Below, piece by piece: positions 1 to 5,441 of a DNA stretch of 5,441 nt. Position 1 is the stretch's first letter; each line of letters begins with the position of its first letter. Source of the DNA: Gammaproteobacteria bacterium. Its GTDB lineage: Bacteria > Pseudomonadota > Gammaproteobacteria > Xanthomonadales > Xanthomonadaceae. The stretch is taken from assembly GCA_024642445.1 (NCBI GenBank), contig JAHEBG010000099.1:1-5441 (forward strand). The letters run 5' to 3'. Under the pieces are notes generated by a model. It worked only from the letters and a program-made list of their open reading frames with translations. It made no database searches and had not been told where the DNA came from. A program made the translations under genes and the position numbers.

Positions 1-538
1 GTTTGCCATTACTGCGGTACTGGGCTTAGTGGCCAGCAAGCTGGGGCTTACGCTTCCCGACACCGTGCAGCCGGTGGCCTGGGCCTTGGTGTTGGGCGCG
101 CTGGTGATGTTCTGGGCCGAACGCAATACCGGGCTGAATGATCCGCAAAAAGACATTACCTGGACCGTAGCCATTGCCGTGGGCCTGGCGCAGGTAGTGG
201 CTGCGGTATTTCCGGGCACCTCGCGTTCGGCCGCCACCATTTTCGCCGCCATGTTGTTTGGCACCCGCAACCGCGGCGCCGCCACCGAGTTTGCGTTTCT
301 GGTGGGTATTCCCACCATGTATGCCGCCAGTGGCTATGCCTTCCTGAAGCAATGGGACAGCGGACTGCAGGAAGACTGGAGCGCATTTGCCGTGGGTTTT
401 GCGGCCTCTACCGTCACCGCCTTTGTGGCGGTGAAATGGCTACTGAAATACATCCAGACCCACCGCTTTACCGGCTTTGCCTGGTATCGGATTGCGCTGG
501 GTTTGGCCTTGCTGGCGTTTCTGCCCGCCGGCAATTAA
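1..538 (+). CDS. uppP: Undecaprenyl-diphosphate phosphatase UppP (BacA family), 3' part
   Basis: Integral inner-membrane enzyme that dephosphorylates undecaprenyl diphosphate to undecaprenyl phosphate, recycling the lipid carrier for peptidoglycan and other surface polymers; in the family, extra copies give bacitracin resistance. The gene is cut by the window edge: the first whole codon is at 2, the frame is open from the edge, and 178 residues are visible against about 265-275 in the family. The N-terminal part with the conserved Glu-rich motif is therefore outside. The GTG at 29 is internal, not a start. The second family signature is visible as PGTSRSAAT (212-238), with the conserved Arg codon at 224-226; the usual form is PGxSRSGAT, so Gly is replaced by Ala here. 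It is followed by the typical EFAFLVGIPT helix. About five to six hydrophobic segments are seen, ending in a hydrophobic helix just before TAA at 536-538. The family call is firm. The gene is convergent with the TPR gene and overlaps it by 4 bp. Confidence 0.93.
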   Translation, partial: FAITAVLGLVASKLGLTLPDTVQPVAWALVLGALVMFWAERNTGLNDPQKDITWTVAIAVGLAQVVAAVFPGTSRSAATIFAAMLFGTRNRGAATEFAFLVGIPTMYAASGYAFLKQWDSGLQEDWSAFAVGFAASTVTAFVAVKWLLKYIQTHRFTGFAWYRIALGLALLAFLPAGN

Positions 539-547
539 TCCTGCGGG
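524..547. other. Imperfect hairpin over the convergent stop codons
   Basis: CCCGCCGG (524-531) can pair with CCTGCGGG (540-547), with one mismatch in eight pairs, leaving the 8-base loop CAATTAAT. The loop holds both stop codons: TAA 536-538 of uppP, and TAA read on the minus strand at 537-535 for the TPR gene. No T-run follows on either strand, so it is not a classical intrinsic terminator. It could protect mRNA 3' ends or help convergent termination, or be a chance result of GC-rich coding sequence. Confidence 0.35.
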
Positions 548-2589
548 TAACCTAAGCGCACCGCCACTGGCGTAAGGATCTCAAAGGCATCGGCCATGGC
601 GTCTTTGTAGTGGCGCCAATGCCCGGCCGGAAACTGGTTGGGCATACCGCCCAGCGCCATCACCGGCGTTGCCAGTTGTTCGGCTGAAGGCCGCTCAGGC
701 AAGGCCAAGGCCTGCTGCAGTTGATCGGCAACAGTTTCGGCATCGCTGTCTACCGCTTCAAGATGCACAATATGCACGGCATCCGGATTGGCCGCCTTCG
801 AATCGGCCACAGCCTGGTGCACCACTGAAAGCCACTTGGCGGCTTGCTTCAATTTTGGGTGGAACACGAACGACTGTGCGCTGCCAAACACCATCCAGTT
901 CAACAGGGCATCGCGCGGATCGATGACCACGGCCGTGAGTTGCGTGCCGTGCAGTGCCGCCGAAGTGTAGGCGTCCCAATGCGGCAGCCAATCCACGCAG
1001 GTTTCCGGCTGAAGGCCCAAGGCGGCAATACCCATGCGCCAAGACAGCGCCGAACCGGCGTGTTCTTCACCGGGAGCAAAACGATCGGCACCAAAGCCGT
1101 CTTCGCGGGCGGCACTGGCTTGATTACGATCGGCCAATAGGCGTTCGCCCAAAATCGGAGCCAGCACATTCAGCACGCGCTCGATGCGCACACCGGGCGG
1201 CGCCCACAGCAGGTGGCCACGTGCGTCGGATTCGGGCACCTGCTCGGCAGGGTATGGGGTAGGCAGGGTTTTCCCGGGCAACACAAATTGCGCCATTTTC
1301 AAAAACGCCTGGGCAGCTTCGGCATAACTGCCCAAGCGGTCTTCGGTAATGCCCATCCAACCCAGCACCATGCGCTGCGCTTCCGGCGATTGTGCGCGCT
1401 CGGCCAGGCCGCCCAGGCGTTGCTTGGCGGCAGCAGGGTTGTCACGCAGTTCCTGACGCAATTTCACAAAATGCGCCAAAGGCACTGCTTCCGAAAGTGC
1501 CAACGCCGCATCGGCCTGCTCGGCTGCCAGCACAAACCGGCCCTGGCCTTCCGCCATCACCGCATAGGCCTCGCGCGCTTTGGCACTGTTCGGTTGTTGC
1601 GCCATCCAACGCTCAATGAACGGCTGGACGTTGGGGTTGACGCTGGATTCAAAGCCGAAACGCATTTGCCACAGGGCATCGTTGTCGGTATCGGCAGCCA
1701 ATGCCTCTTCCAGCAAGGTCAAGGCTTTGTCGGGCGTGCCGTTTTGAATATGCAAGGTGCAGGCCAAAGTGAGCGCATTCAAATGGCCGGGGTGTTGCTG
1801 CATGACCTGTTGCACATCGTCCAGGGCTTCGGCCAACGCATTACGTGCCTGCCGCAACTGGGCACGCAGCAACAAGGACGAGCCGTCGTTCGGCTGCGCT
1901 GCCAACAGGGCATCCACGCTGGCTTCGGCTTCGGCATATTTTTCTTGGGTAAGCTGCGACTGGGTTAATGCGCGCAATAGCGCGGGCTTGCCCGGGGAGA
2001 GATCGTTGGCACGATTCAAGGCCTGCTCGGCAAAGGCCGGCATCTGTTTTTGCAAGTACAGCATGCCCAGACTGCTCAGGGCCATGGCGTTGTCGGGCTC
2101 TTGCTCGGTAGCGCGGGTATAGGCGGCCAAGGCGGCATCCAAATCGCCTTCAAACTGCGCCAGTGCGCCGCGCGCCAACAAGGTCAGTGTGGCGTCGGCA
2201 TCCACGCGCTCAGCCAAGCGCAACAGGCGTTTGGCTTCGGCTGGGTTCTTCTGGCCCAGGGCGATGTGGATCAAACCGACATAGGCTTCCAACTGATTCG
2301 GATTCAACGCCAAGGCATCCATCAGCCCGGATTGTGCTGCGCTGGGGTCTTTGTCGTCGAGTTGCATGACCGAACGCAACATGGCGTACTCGCCGTTTTC
2401 CGGCGCAATGGCAATGGCGCGGTCTATGGCGGCCAAAGCCTCGTCTTTGCGACGCAGACTTTGCAAGGCCAGCGCCTGCCAGTAGTGCGATTCAGCCGCA
2501 TCCGGCGAAGTTTCCAGCAGGGCATTGGCCAACTCGAGCGCGGCTTGGGCGTTGCCGCTGCGCAGCGCGGTAGCAATGGGTTCGGACAT
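535..2589 (-). CDS. TPR protein with a degenerate sulfotransferase-like C-terminal domain
   Basis: 684 residues. Residues 1 to about 435 are Ala/Leu-rich helical pairs of the tetratricopeptide type; clear repeats lie near 34-67, 135-168, 169-200, 237-268 and 403-435, with the usual pattern ending in P-(D/E/N)-N/D. TPR arrays bind protein partners. Residues about 456-684 resemble the C-terminal domain of TPR-sulfotransferases: a beta strand and loop GHLLWAPPGVRIERVL (458-473) where PRSGTT-type PAPS-binding loops sit, VVIDPRDALLNW (554-565) matching the RDPRDxxxS region, and a closing GHWRHYKDAM...LGY (656-681). The key residues are not kept (Ser/Thr of the first loop; first Arg and Ser of the second are Ile and Asn), so sulfotransfer activity is doubtful. 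No signal peptide or membrane helix is seen, so it is probably cytoplasmic. ATG at 2589 is backed by AGAGG eight bases upstream. It is the last gene of the plsC operon, 30 bp after the hydrolase. The TPR call is firm; the sulfotransferase relation is inference. Confidence 0.88.
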   Translation of the reverse strand: MSEPIATALRSGNAQAALELANALLETSPDAAESHYWQALALQSLRRKDEALAAIDRAIAIAPENGEYAMLRSVMQLDDKDPSAAQSGLMDALALNPNQLEAYVGLIHIALGQKNPAEAKRLLRLAERVDADATLTLLARGALAQFEGDLDAALAAYTRATEQEPDNAMALSSLGMLYLQKQMPAFAEQALNRANDLSPGKPALLRALTQSQLTQEKYAEAEASVDALLAAQPNDGSSLLLRAQLRQARNALAEALDDVQQVMQQHPGHLNALTLACTLHIQNGTPDKALTLLEEALAADTDNDALWQMRFGFESSVNPNVQPFIERWMAQQPNSAKAREAYAVMAEGQGRFVLAAEQADAALALSEAVPLAHFVKLRQELRDNPAAAKQRLGGLAERAQSPEAQRMVLGWMGITEDRLGSYAEAAQAFLKMAQFVLPGKTLPTPYPAEQVPESDARGHLLWAPPGVRIERVLNVLAPILGERLLADRNQASAAREDGFGADRFAPGEEHAGSALSWRMGIAALGLQPETCVDWLPHWDAYTSAALHGTQLTAVVIDPRDALLNWMVFGSAQSFVFHPKLKQAAKWLSVVHQAVADSKAANPDAVHIVHLEAVDSDAETVADQLQQALALPERPSAEQLATPVMALGGMPNQFPAGHWRHYKDAMADAFEILTPVAVRLGYPQD

Positions 2590-2597
2590 GGGGATAG

Positions 2598-2602
2598 CCT
2601 CT
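2598..2602 (-). promoter_or_regulatory. Ribosome binding site of the TPR gene
   Basis: Minus-strand AGAGG lies 8 bases before the ATG at 2589-2587, inside the 30-bp gap after the hydrolase stop. It supports this start and independent translation initiation within the shared transcript. Confidence 0.7.
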
Positions 2603-2619
2603 ACAACACAGTCAAACGC

Positions 2620-3621
2620 TTATTGTACCGCGTTCAAGACCTCGATTACGGCGTTTTTCAGCCAACGCTCGGCAAAGCCATGGCCACGCCAATCCTCGAT
2701 GAAGCCACAATGGCCGCCGGTTTCGGCGATTTCCATGTGTGTTGAAGCCGGCAACTGCAAGCTGCGCAGGCTGTGAATGGGAATGACCGGATCATCGGCA
2801 GCCGCCAACAGGCGCACAGGAATTGCGGCGTCGGCCAGACGCTGACCGGACACGGCATAGCCGTTGAAATACTGCTCTTCGTCCTGCCACTCGGTGTGAG
2901 CATTGACCAACCATTGGGTCAGCCCACGCATGTTGCGCTTCAGGATGTCGTCGGATATGGCGTGGATTTCAGGAAACAGCTGGCGCTTGCGCTTCAGCGA
3001 ACCCCGCCATTTGCGCATGAAATACCAGTGGTACAGCGGCGGCCCCTGTTCCAGCTGACGCATCACTTGTGACGGATCCACCGGCGGACAGATGGCAAAC
3101 GCCGCCAATAATGGCAAGCTCTGCTGGCGGGCGGCCAAGGCCAGACGCAAACTGAAATTGCCGCCCAAGGAGTACCCCGCCACCATTACCTGCGCCGGCT
3201 GGAATTGCTGTACCACCGCCTTCACGGCATCAGCCACTTCTTGAAAGCGGCAGGAATGGAACAAGCCTTCGTTCAAATGATGGGTATCGCCGTGGTCGCG
3301 GAAATTCAGGGCGAATACGTCAATACCGGCGGCCAACAATTCGGCAGTGCTGTGCAAGATGTAGCTGGATTGTGCACTGCCCTCCCAACCGTGCAACAGC
3401 ACCACCATGGCACGCGCCCCGGGGCTTGCCGAGGCATAGTGCACACCGGCCAGGCGGGTGCCGTCCGGCAGATCCAGAATATGCGGCCTGCCCTGCGCAC
3501 CCAAGGCTTGCAAGCGCCGCAGCCCGGCACGGCGCCGCCATGGGCTGGAGCTGAGAATGGATTGCAGATGCGGATTTTTCAACAGGCCCGAAGCCCGATA
3601 TGCCGAAACGCCCTGTTGCAT
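2620..3621 (-). CDS. yheT: YheT-type alpha/beta-fold hydrolase
   Basis: 333 residues, close to the roughly 340 of E. coli YheT. This is a serine-hydrolase family related to the eukaryotic ABHD1/ABHD3 esterases and phospholipases; the bacterial substrate is not established. Family marks in order: N-terminal NPHLQ (16-20), oxyanion strand VVLLHGWEGS (73-82), nucleophile elbow GYSLGGN (149-155) with Ser151, candidate acid in DDPVIP (Asp276/Asp277), and the catalytic His in TGGHCGF (His304). The triad is intact, so an active esterase, lipase or thioesterase-like enzyme is expected. No signal peptide; probably cytosolic or peripheral to the membrane. ATG at 3621 shares its A with the plsC TGA (TGATG), and no good Shine-Dalgarno site is seen just upstream, which suggests coupled re-initiation. 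Co-translation with a phospholipid acyltransferase makes a lipid ester substrate plausible, but that is inference. Confidence 0.93.
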   Translation of the reverse strand: MQQGVSAYRASGLLKNPHLQSILSSSPWRRRAGLRRLQALGAQGRPHILDLPDGTRLAGVHYASASPGARAMVVLLHGWEGSAQSSYILHSTAELLAAGIDVFALNFRDHGDTHHLNEGLFHSCRFQEVADAVKAVVQQFQPAQVMVAGYSLGGNFSLRLALAARQQSLPLLAAFAICPPVDPSQVMRQLEQGPPLYHWYFMRKWRGSLKRKRQLFPEIHAISDDILKRNMRGLTQWLVNAHTEWQDEEQYFNGYAVSGQRLADAAIPVRLLAAADDPVIPIHSLRSLQLPASTHMEIAETGGHCGFIEDWRGHGFAERWLKNAVIEVLNAVQ

Positions 3622-3623
3622 CA
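3619..3623 (-). promoter_or_regulatory. TGATG stop/start overlap coupling plsC and hydrolase
   Basis: On the minus strand TGA (3623-3621) ends plsC and ATG (3621-3619) starts the hydrolase, sharing one base. The preceding 15 bases contain no clear Shine-Dalgarno sequence, which fits termination-reinitiation and a fixed protein ratio. Confidence 0.8.
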
Positions 3624-4376
3624 GGACACAGCCATCACGTCAACAATGCGCTGCCGGCACAGATCGGCCATTTTACGGCGGCCATCGTCGCTGGCGGCCA
3701 CCGGCTCAAGGAAGTGCACTTCGCACACCCGAGACGGCTCACCCAGCACCCGCACCAGATTGCCGAAAAAATGTTCGCGCGGTGCGAACGCCATTTGGGT
3801 TTGGGCGCTGCCCTTTTCCCCGTATTTGATAGCCACTGGCTGGGCCGGGCAATTGGCCAATACCGCCGGCTGGAAAATGCGGGCATGGAACACGCCAATG
3901 CGCTCACCGGACAGGGTGCGCCCTTCAGGAAACACCCCTACCGCCAAGCCGCTTTGCAAGCGGTTCAACATCTGATGCATGACCCCATGCAAGGAGGCGT
4001 TATCGCCACGATGATGGTAAATGGTGCCGGCATGGCTGACCACGGTGCCGATCAACGGCCAACGTTCGATTTCGGCCTTAGCCACAAAGCCCATCCAACG
4101 CTGGCTGTGCAATACGCTGATATCCAACCAGCTGACGTGGTTAGCCACGAACAACACTGCGCCCGGTAACGGGGTGCCGAAGCGGCGCGCGCGCAGACCG
4201 AAAATACGCAGCAACAGCCGTGACCAGACCCCGACCGCCCACTGATTGAGCGGCTCGCCGAATACGGTGAAGCGTGCCGTCCACGGGTTGAGAAACAGCA
4301 GCACCATCGGCAGACCGATGAACGCATGCAGCAACACCAGCGGAATACGGTAACAGTAACGGAACAAACGGCGCAT
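3621..4376 (-). CDS. plsC: PlsC-family 1-acyl-sn-glycerol-3-phosphate (lysophospholipid) acyltransferase
   Basis: 251 residues, against about 245 for E. coli PlsC. The family transfers an acyl chain from acyl-ACP or acyl-CoA to lysophosphatidic acid, making phosphatidic acid, the precursor of membrane phospholipids, at the cytoplasmic face of the inner membrane. The N-terminus has a basic start and a hydrophobic segment (about 11-30) suited to membrane attachment. Motif I is NHVSWLD (79-85), giving the His80-x4-Asp85 catalytic pair. Motif II/III is KAEIERWPLIG...GTIYHHR (100-123) with Arg123. The glycerol-phosphate binding motif FPEGRT is at 149-154 and motif IV is around QPVAI (179-183). All key residues are present. 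The ATG at 4376 has only a poor Shine-Dalgarno site, but an in-frame TAG lies nine codons upstream and no alternative start codon lies between. It is the first gene of the three-gene minus-strand operon, just downstream of a terminator. The genome may hold another plsC paralogue, so substrate preference (LPA or another lysolipid) is open. Confidence 0.93.
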   Translation of the reverse strand: MRRLFRYCYRIPLVLLHAFIGLPMVLLFLNPWTARFTVFGEPLNQWAVGVWSRLLLRIFGLRARRFGTPLPGAVLFVANHVSWLDISVLHSQRWMGFVAKAEIERWPLIGTVVSHAGTIYHHRGDNASLHGVMHQMLNRLQSGLAVGVFPEGRTLSGERIGVFHARIFQPAVLANCPAQPVAIKYGEKGSAQTQMAFAPREHFFGNLVRVLGEPSRVCEVHFLEPVAASDDGRRKMADLCRQRIVDVMAVS

Positions 4377-4402
4377 AGGATTCTTTGTGCAGACCCAAGA
4401 CT

Positions 4403-4408
4403 ATTCTA
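4403..4408 (-). promoter_or_regulatory. Candidate -10 box for the plsC operon
   Basis: Minus-strand TAGAAT (5 of 6 to TATAAT) lies about 27 bases before the plsC ATG, between the terminator and the gene. The matching -35 region falls in the terminator's T-rich flank and is poor (TCGTTT at 17-bp spacing). The operon needs a promoter here if the terminator works, but the exact site is a weak call. Confidence 0.3.
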
Positions 4409-4430
4409 CTGAAAAGCCGTGGCATAAACG

Positions 4431-4456
4431 AAAAACGCGGCCCTGGCCGCGTTTTC
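4431..4456. terminator. Rho-independent terminator, probably bidirectional
   Basis: A perfect inverted repeat of 11 bp: AAAACGCGGCC (4432-4442) and GGCCGCGTTTT (4445-4455) around CT; with a 4-base loop the stem is 10 bp. On the minus strand the stem is followed by TTTTTCGTTT, starting about 20 bases after the stop of the 4476-5093 gene, so it should end that transcript before plsC. On the plus strand it ends in TTTTCTT, so it could also work in that direction. Confidence 0.88.
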
Positions 4457-4475
4457 TTAAAAGCTTTGAACCGGA

Positions 4476-5093
4476 TTACCGGACACGCAGCAAACCCGGG
4501 CGCCAGGCTGGGCTGTAATTGCCGCCACTACCGCCGTAGCCGGAACTGGAACCGTAACCGCCGCCTTGCCCGTCGAGGTTACGACGGCGGTGCATGCGTG
4601 CCACCAGTTCATCACGGCGGGTTGCCAGCCAATCGGCACGGCCGACGTTAGCCGCTTCCATGCCACGCGCTTTGGCCTGCTCTTCGCGGTATTCGCAAAA
4701 CTCGGCGTAGGCATCCAGTTCGTGTTTCAATTCGATTACGCTCATTTCAATGGCAATGGCATCGTCGAAATAGCCCAGCACAGCGATATCGTCCGGCACC
4801 AAATCATCGGCTTCCGAGAAATAGGCCACGGCGCCTTTCACACGCTCGCGATCTTCTTCCTGCAGAGCCCAGGCCTCATCGTTCAGCATGGCAATCATGG
4901 CATCGAGTTTATCGAGGCGCTTTGCGATGAAATCCGGTAATTGGGTTTTGCTGGCGCTGATCAGCAGCTCACGGGCAGCGGCGGTGACTTCGGCTTCCGG
5001 TTTGCCGCTGGCAGAGGCTTTCGCTTTCGCGATGGCGGCATTGAAATGCGCCAGATCTTGATCGGAAAGCTCGAAATGAAAGGACATCGGCAT
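4476..5093 (-). CDS. YkvA/DUF1232-like protein with a Gly/Ser/Tyr-rich tail
   Basis: 205 residues, function unknown. Residues 1 to about 85 are mostly helical and charged. The middle, about 86-120, matches the DUF1232 (YkvA) pattern: AYFSEADDLVPDD followed by IAVLGYFDDAIAI, the equivalent of the family's 'DLIPDFIPVLGYLDD' core. In many members this core is a short hydrophobic, membrane-linked hairpin; here it carries more acidic residues and looks less membrane-like. A charged helical stretch (about 121-172) follows, then a low-complexity tail rich in Gly, Ser and Tyr (about 175-194), closing with PAWRPGLLRVR. ATG at 5093 is chosen over the ATG two codons later because GGAG sits 7 bases upstream of it. 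It appears to be a single-gene transcript, with a candidate promoter upstream and a strong terminator just past the stop. The family call is moderately sure; no biochemical role is claimed. Confidence 0.82.
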   Translation of the reverse strand: MPMSFHFELSDQDLAHFNAAIAKAKASASGKPEAEVTAAARELLISASKTQLPDFIAKRLDKLDAMIAMLNDEAWALQEEDRERVKGAVAYFSEADDLVPDDIAVLGYFDDAIAIEMSVIELKHELDAYAEFCEYREEQAKARGMEAANVGRADWLATRRDELVARMHRRRNLDGQGGGYGSSSGYGGSGGNYSPAWRPGLLRVR

Positions 5094-5100
5094 AACGTTA

Positions 5101-5104
5101 CTCC
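5101..5104 (-). promoter_or_regulatory. Ribosome binding site deciding the DUF1232 gene start
   Basis: Minus-strand GGAG is 7 bases from the ATG at 5093-5091 but 13 bases from the second in-frame ATG at 5087-5085. The spacing favours the first. Confidence 0.65.
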
Positions 5105-5132
5105 GGAATTTTTATCGGAAAGTGAGACCCTA

Positions 5133-5161
5133 AGAGTAGCCCCTGCCATTTTCAGCGTCAA
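5133..5161 (-). promoter_or_regulatory. Candidate sigma70-type promoter of the DUF1232 gene
   Basis: Minus-strand TTGACG (5161-5156; 5 of 6 to TTGACA) is separated by exactly 17 bp from TACTCT (5138-5133; 3 of 6 to TATAAT). It lies in the 86-bp gap between the right-edge gene and the DUF1232 gene and would give a leader of roughly 30-35 bases. The -35 is good and the -10 is weak. Confidence 0.45.
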
Positions 5162-5179
5162 TACACCGCGCGCTATTGC

Positions 5180-5441
5180 CTACAAAATGGGCGCCAAACC
5201 GGCGCCGAAGGCGGTGACCATGCGGGTGTAGATGCCTTTCAGGCTGCGGTTGACTTCCGGAAAATCGCCTACGGCTTCACTGCATTGCGCAAATCGCTCG
5301 TCGGTATAGGCCAGAATGCCACAGCCGGACTGCACTTGATAACTGGTGGCATACGGCCATGGCCAGATGTCGAAGATGGGCATTTTCTCGGAAAGCTTGC
5401 CCAAGCGGTAATTGATTTTTGCCAAGGCCGGCAGCGATTCG
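5180..5441 (-). CDS. Unrecognised protein, C-terminal 86 residues
   Basis: The frame is open from the window edge to TAG at 5182-5180, so only the C-terminus is seen; the TTG at 5425 is internal rather than a likely start. I do not recognise the family. Visible features: an aromatic and proline patch FDIWPWPYATSYQ (visible residues about 23-35), two cysteines (about 40 and 53) in SGCGILAY and RFAQCSE, a charged middle, and a final weakly hydrophobic stretch YTRMVTAFGAGLAPIL. It is a plausible real gene because its codon use resembles its neighbours, it has the same orientation, and it ends 86 bp before the next gene, with the putative promoter starting after its stop. Whether it is secreted or membrane-bound cannot be told without the N-terminus. 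Confidence 0.6.
   Translation of the reverse strand, partial: ESLPALAKINYRLGKLSEKMPIFDIWPWPYATSYQVQSGCGILAYTDERFAQCSEAVGDFPEVNRSLKGIYTRMVTAFGAGLAPIL
5190..5206 (-). terminator. Possible weak terminator overlapping the end of the right-edge gene
   Basis: GGCGCC (5190-5195) and GGCGCC (5201-5206) form a 6-bp GC-only stem around 5 bases, and the minus strand then reads CATTTTGTAG. It lies within the last codons of the gene. The stem is short and the T-run is only four bases, so this may instead be GC-rich coding sequence (Ala-Gly-Leu-Ala-Pro). Confidence 0.25.

Noticed and set aside
29..31. GTG at 29 as the start of uppP
   Set aside because: The frame is open to the window edge, and the residues before it (FAITAVLGL) continue a membrane helix; a start here would remove the family's essential N-terminal motif.
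1213..1968. Long plus-strand open frame (251 codons) antisense to the TPR gene
   Set aside because: It lies wholly inside the TPR gene, its product is Gly/Arg/Gln/His-rich with no domain pattern, and it is explained by the GC-rich codon bias of the opposite strand.
2610..2615. TTGACT (minus strand) as a -35 for a TPR-specific promoter
   Set aside because: A -10 at normal spacing would fall on the start codon, and no TATAAT-like sequence is there.
2050..2745. Plus-strand open frame (231 codons) across the TPR start and the hydrolase end
   Set aside because: It is antisense to two well-supported genes and to their junction, and its composition is typical of shadow frames.
3205..3975. Plus-strand open frame (256 codons) opposite the hydrolase-plsC junction
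   Set aside because: Both minus-strand genes here have intact catalytic motifs, while the plus-strand product shows no recognisable family features.
700..5430. Recurrent GGCCAAGGC-like short words as a possible dispersed repeat or uptake sequence
   Set aside because: They occur in coding sequence as Ala-Leu-Ala codons (GCC-TTG-GCC) in Ala/Leu-rich proteins, with variable flanks.

Overview
The window is GC-rich and gene-dense. It looks like ordinary chromosome of a Gram-negative proteobacterium, most likely a gammaproteobacterium; a xanthomonad- or nevskia-like lineage is possible but not proven. This rests on codon use, tight operon packing, Shine-Dalgarno sites and the families present (UppP, PlsC, YheT-type hydrolase, YkvA/DUF1232). 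No phage, transposon, CRISPR, tRNA or rRNA signal was seen.

Layout: the left end holds the 3' part of uppP on the plus strand (undecaprenyl-diphosphate phosphatase, peptidoglycan lipid-carrier recycling). It meets a minus-strand operon tail to tail, and the two stop codons overlap in a TTAA at 535-538. That operon reads right to left: plsC-like acyltransferase (3621-4376), YheT-type alpha/beta hydrolase (2620-3621, joined to plsC by a TGATG stop/start), then after 30 bp a 684-residue TPR protein (535-2589) whose C-terminal third looks like a decayed sulfotransferase domain. Upstream, behind a strong hairpin terminator (about 4431-4456), is a separate minus-strand gene with a YkvA/DUF1232-like core and a Gly/Ser/Tyr-rich tail (4476-5093), with its own plausible sigma70-type promoter. 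The right edge holds the 3' end of an unrecognised minus-strand gene (5180-5441).

The genes share a loose envelope and lipid theme: UppP and PlsC act at the inner membrane on lipid carriers and phospholipids, and the YheT-type hydrolase is co-translated with PlsC. A shared pathway for the hydrolase and the TPR protein is inferred only from operon position. I found no clear evidence of a new multi-gene system. The most interesting points are the degenerate sulfotransferase-like domain, the plsC-hydrolase coupling and the hairpin over the convergent stop codons. Every gap between genes is under 100 bp.
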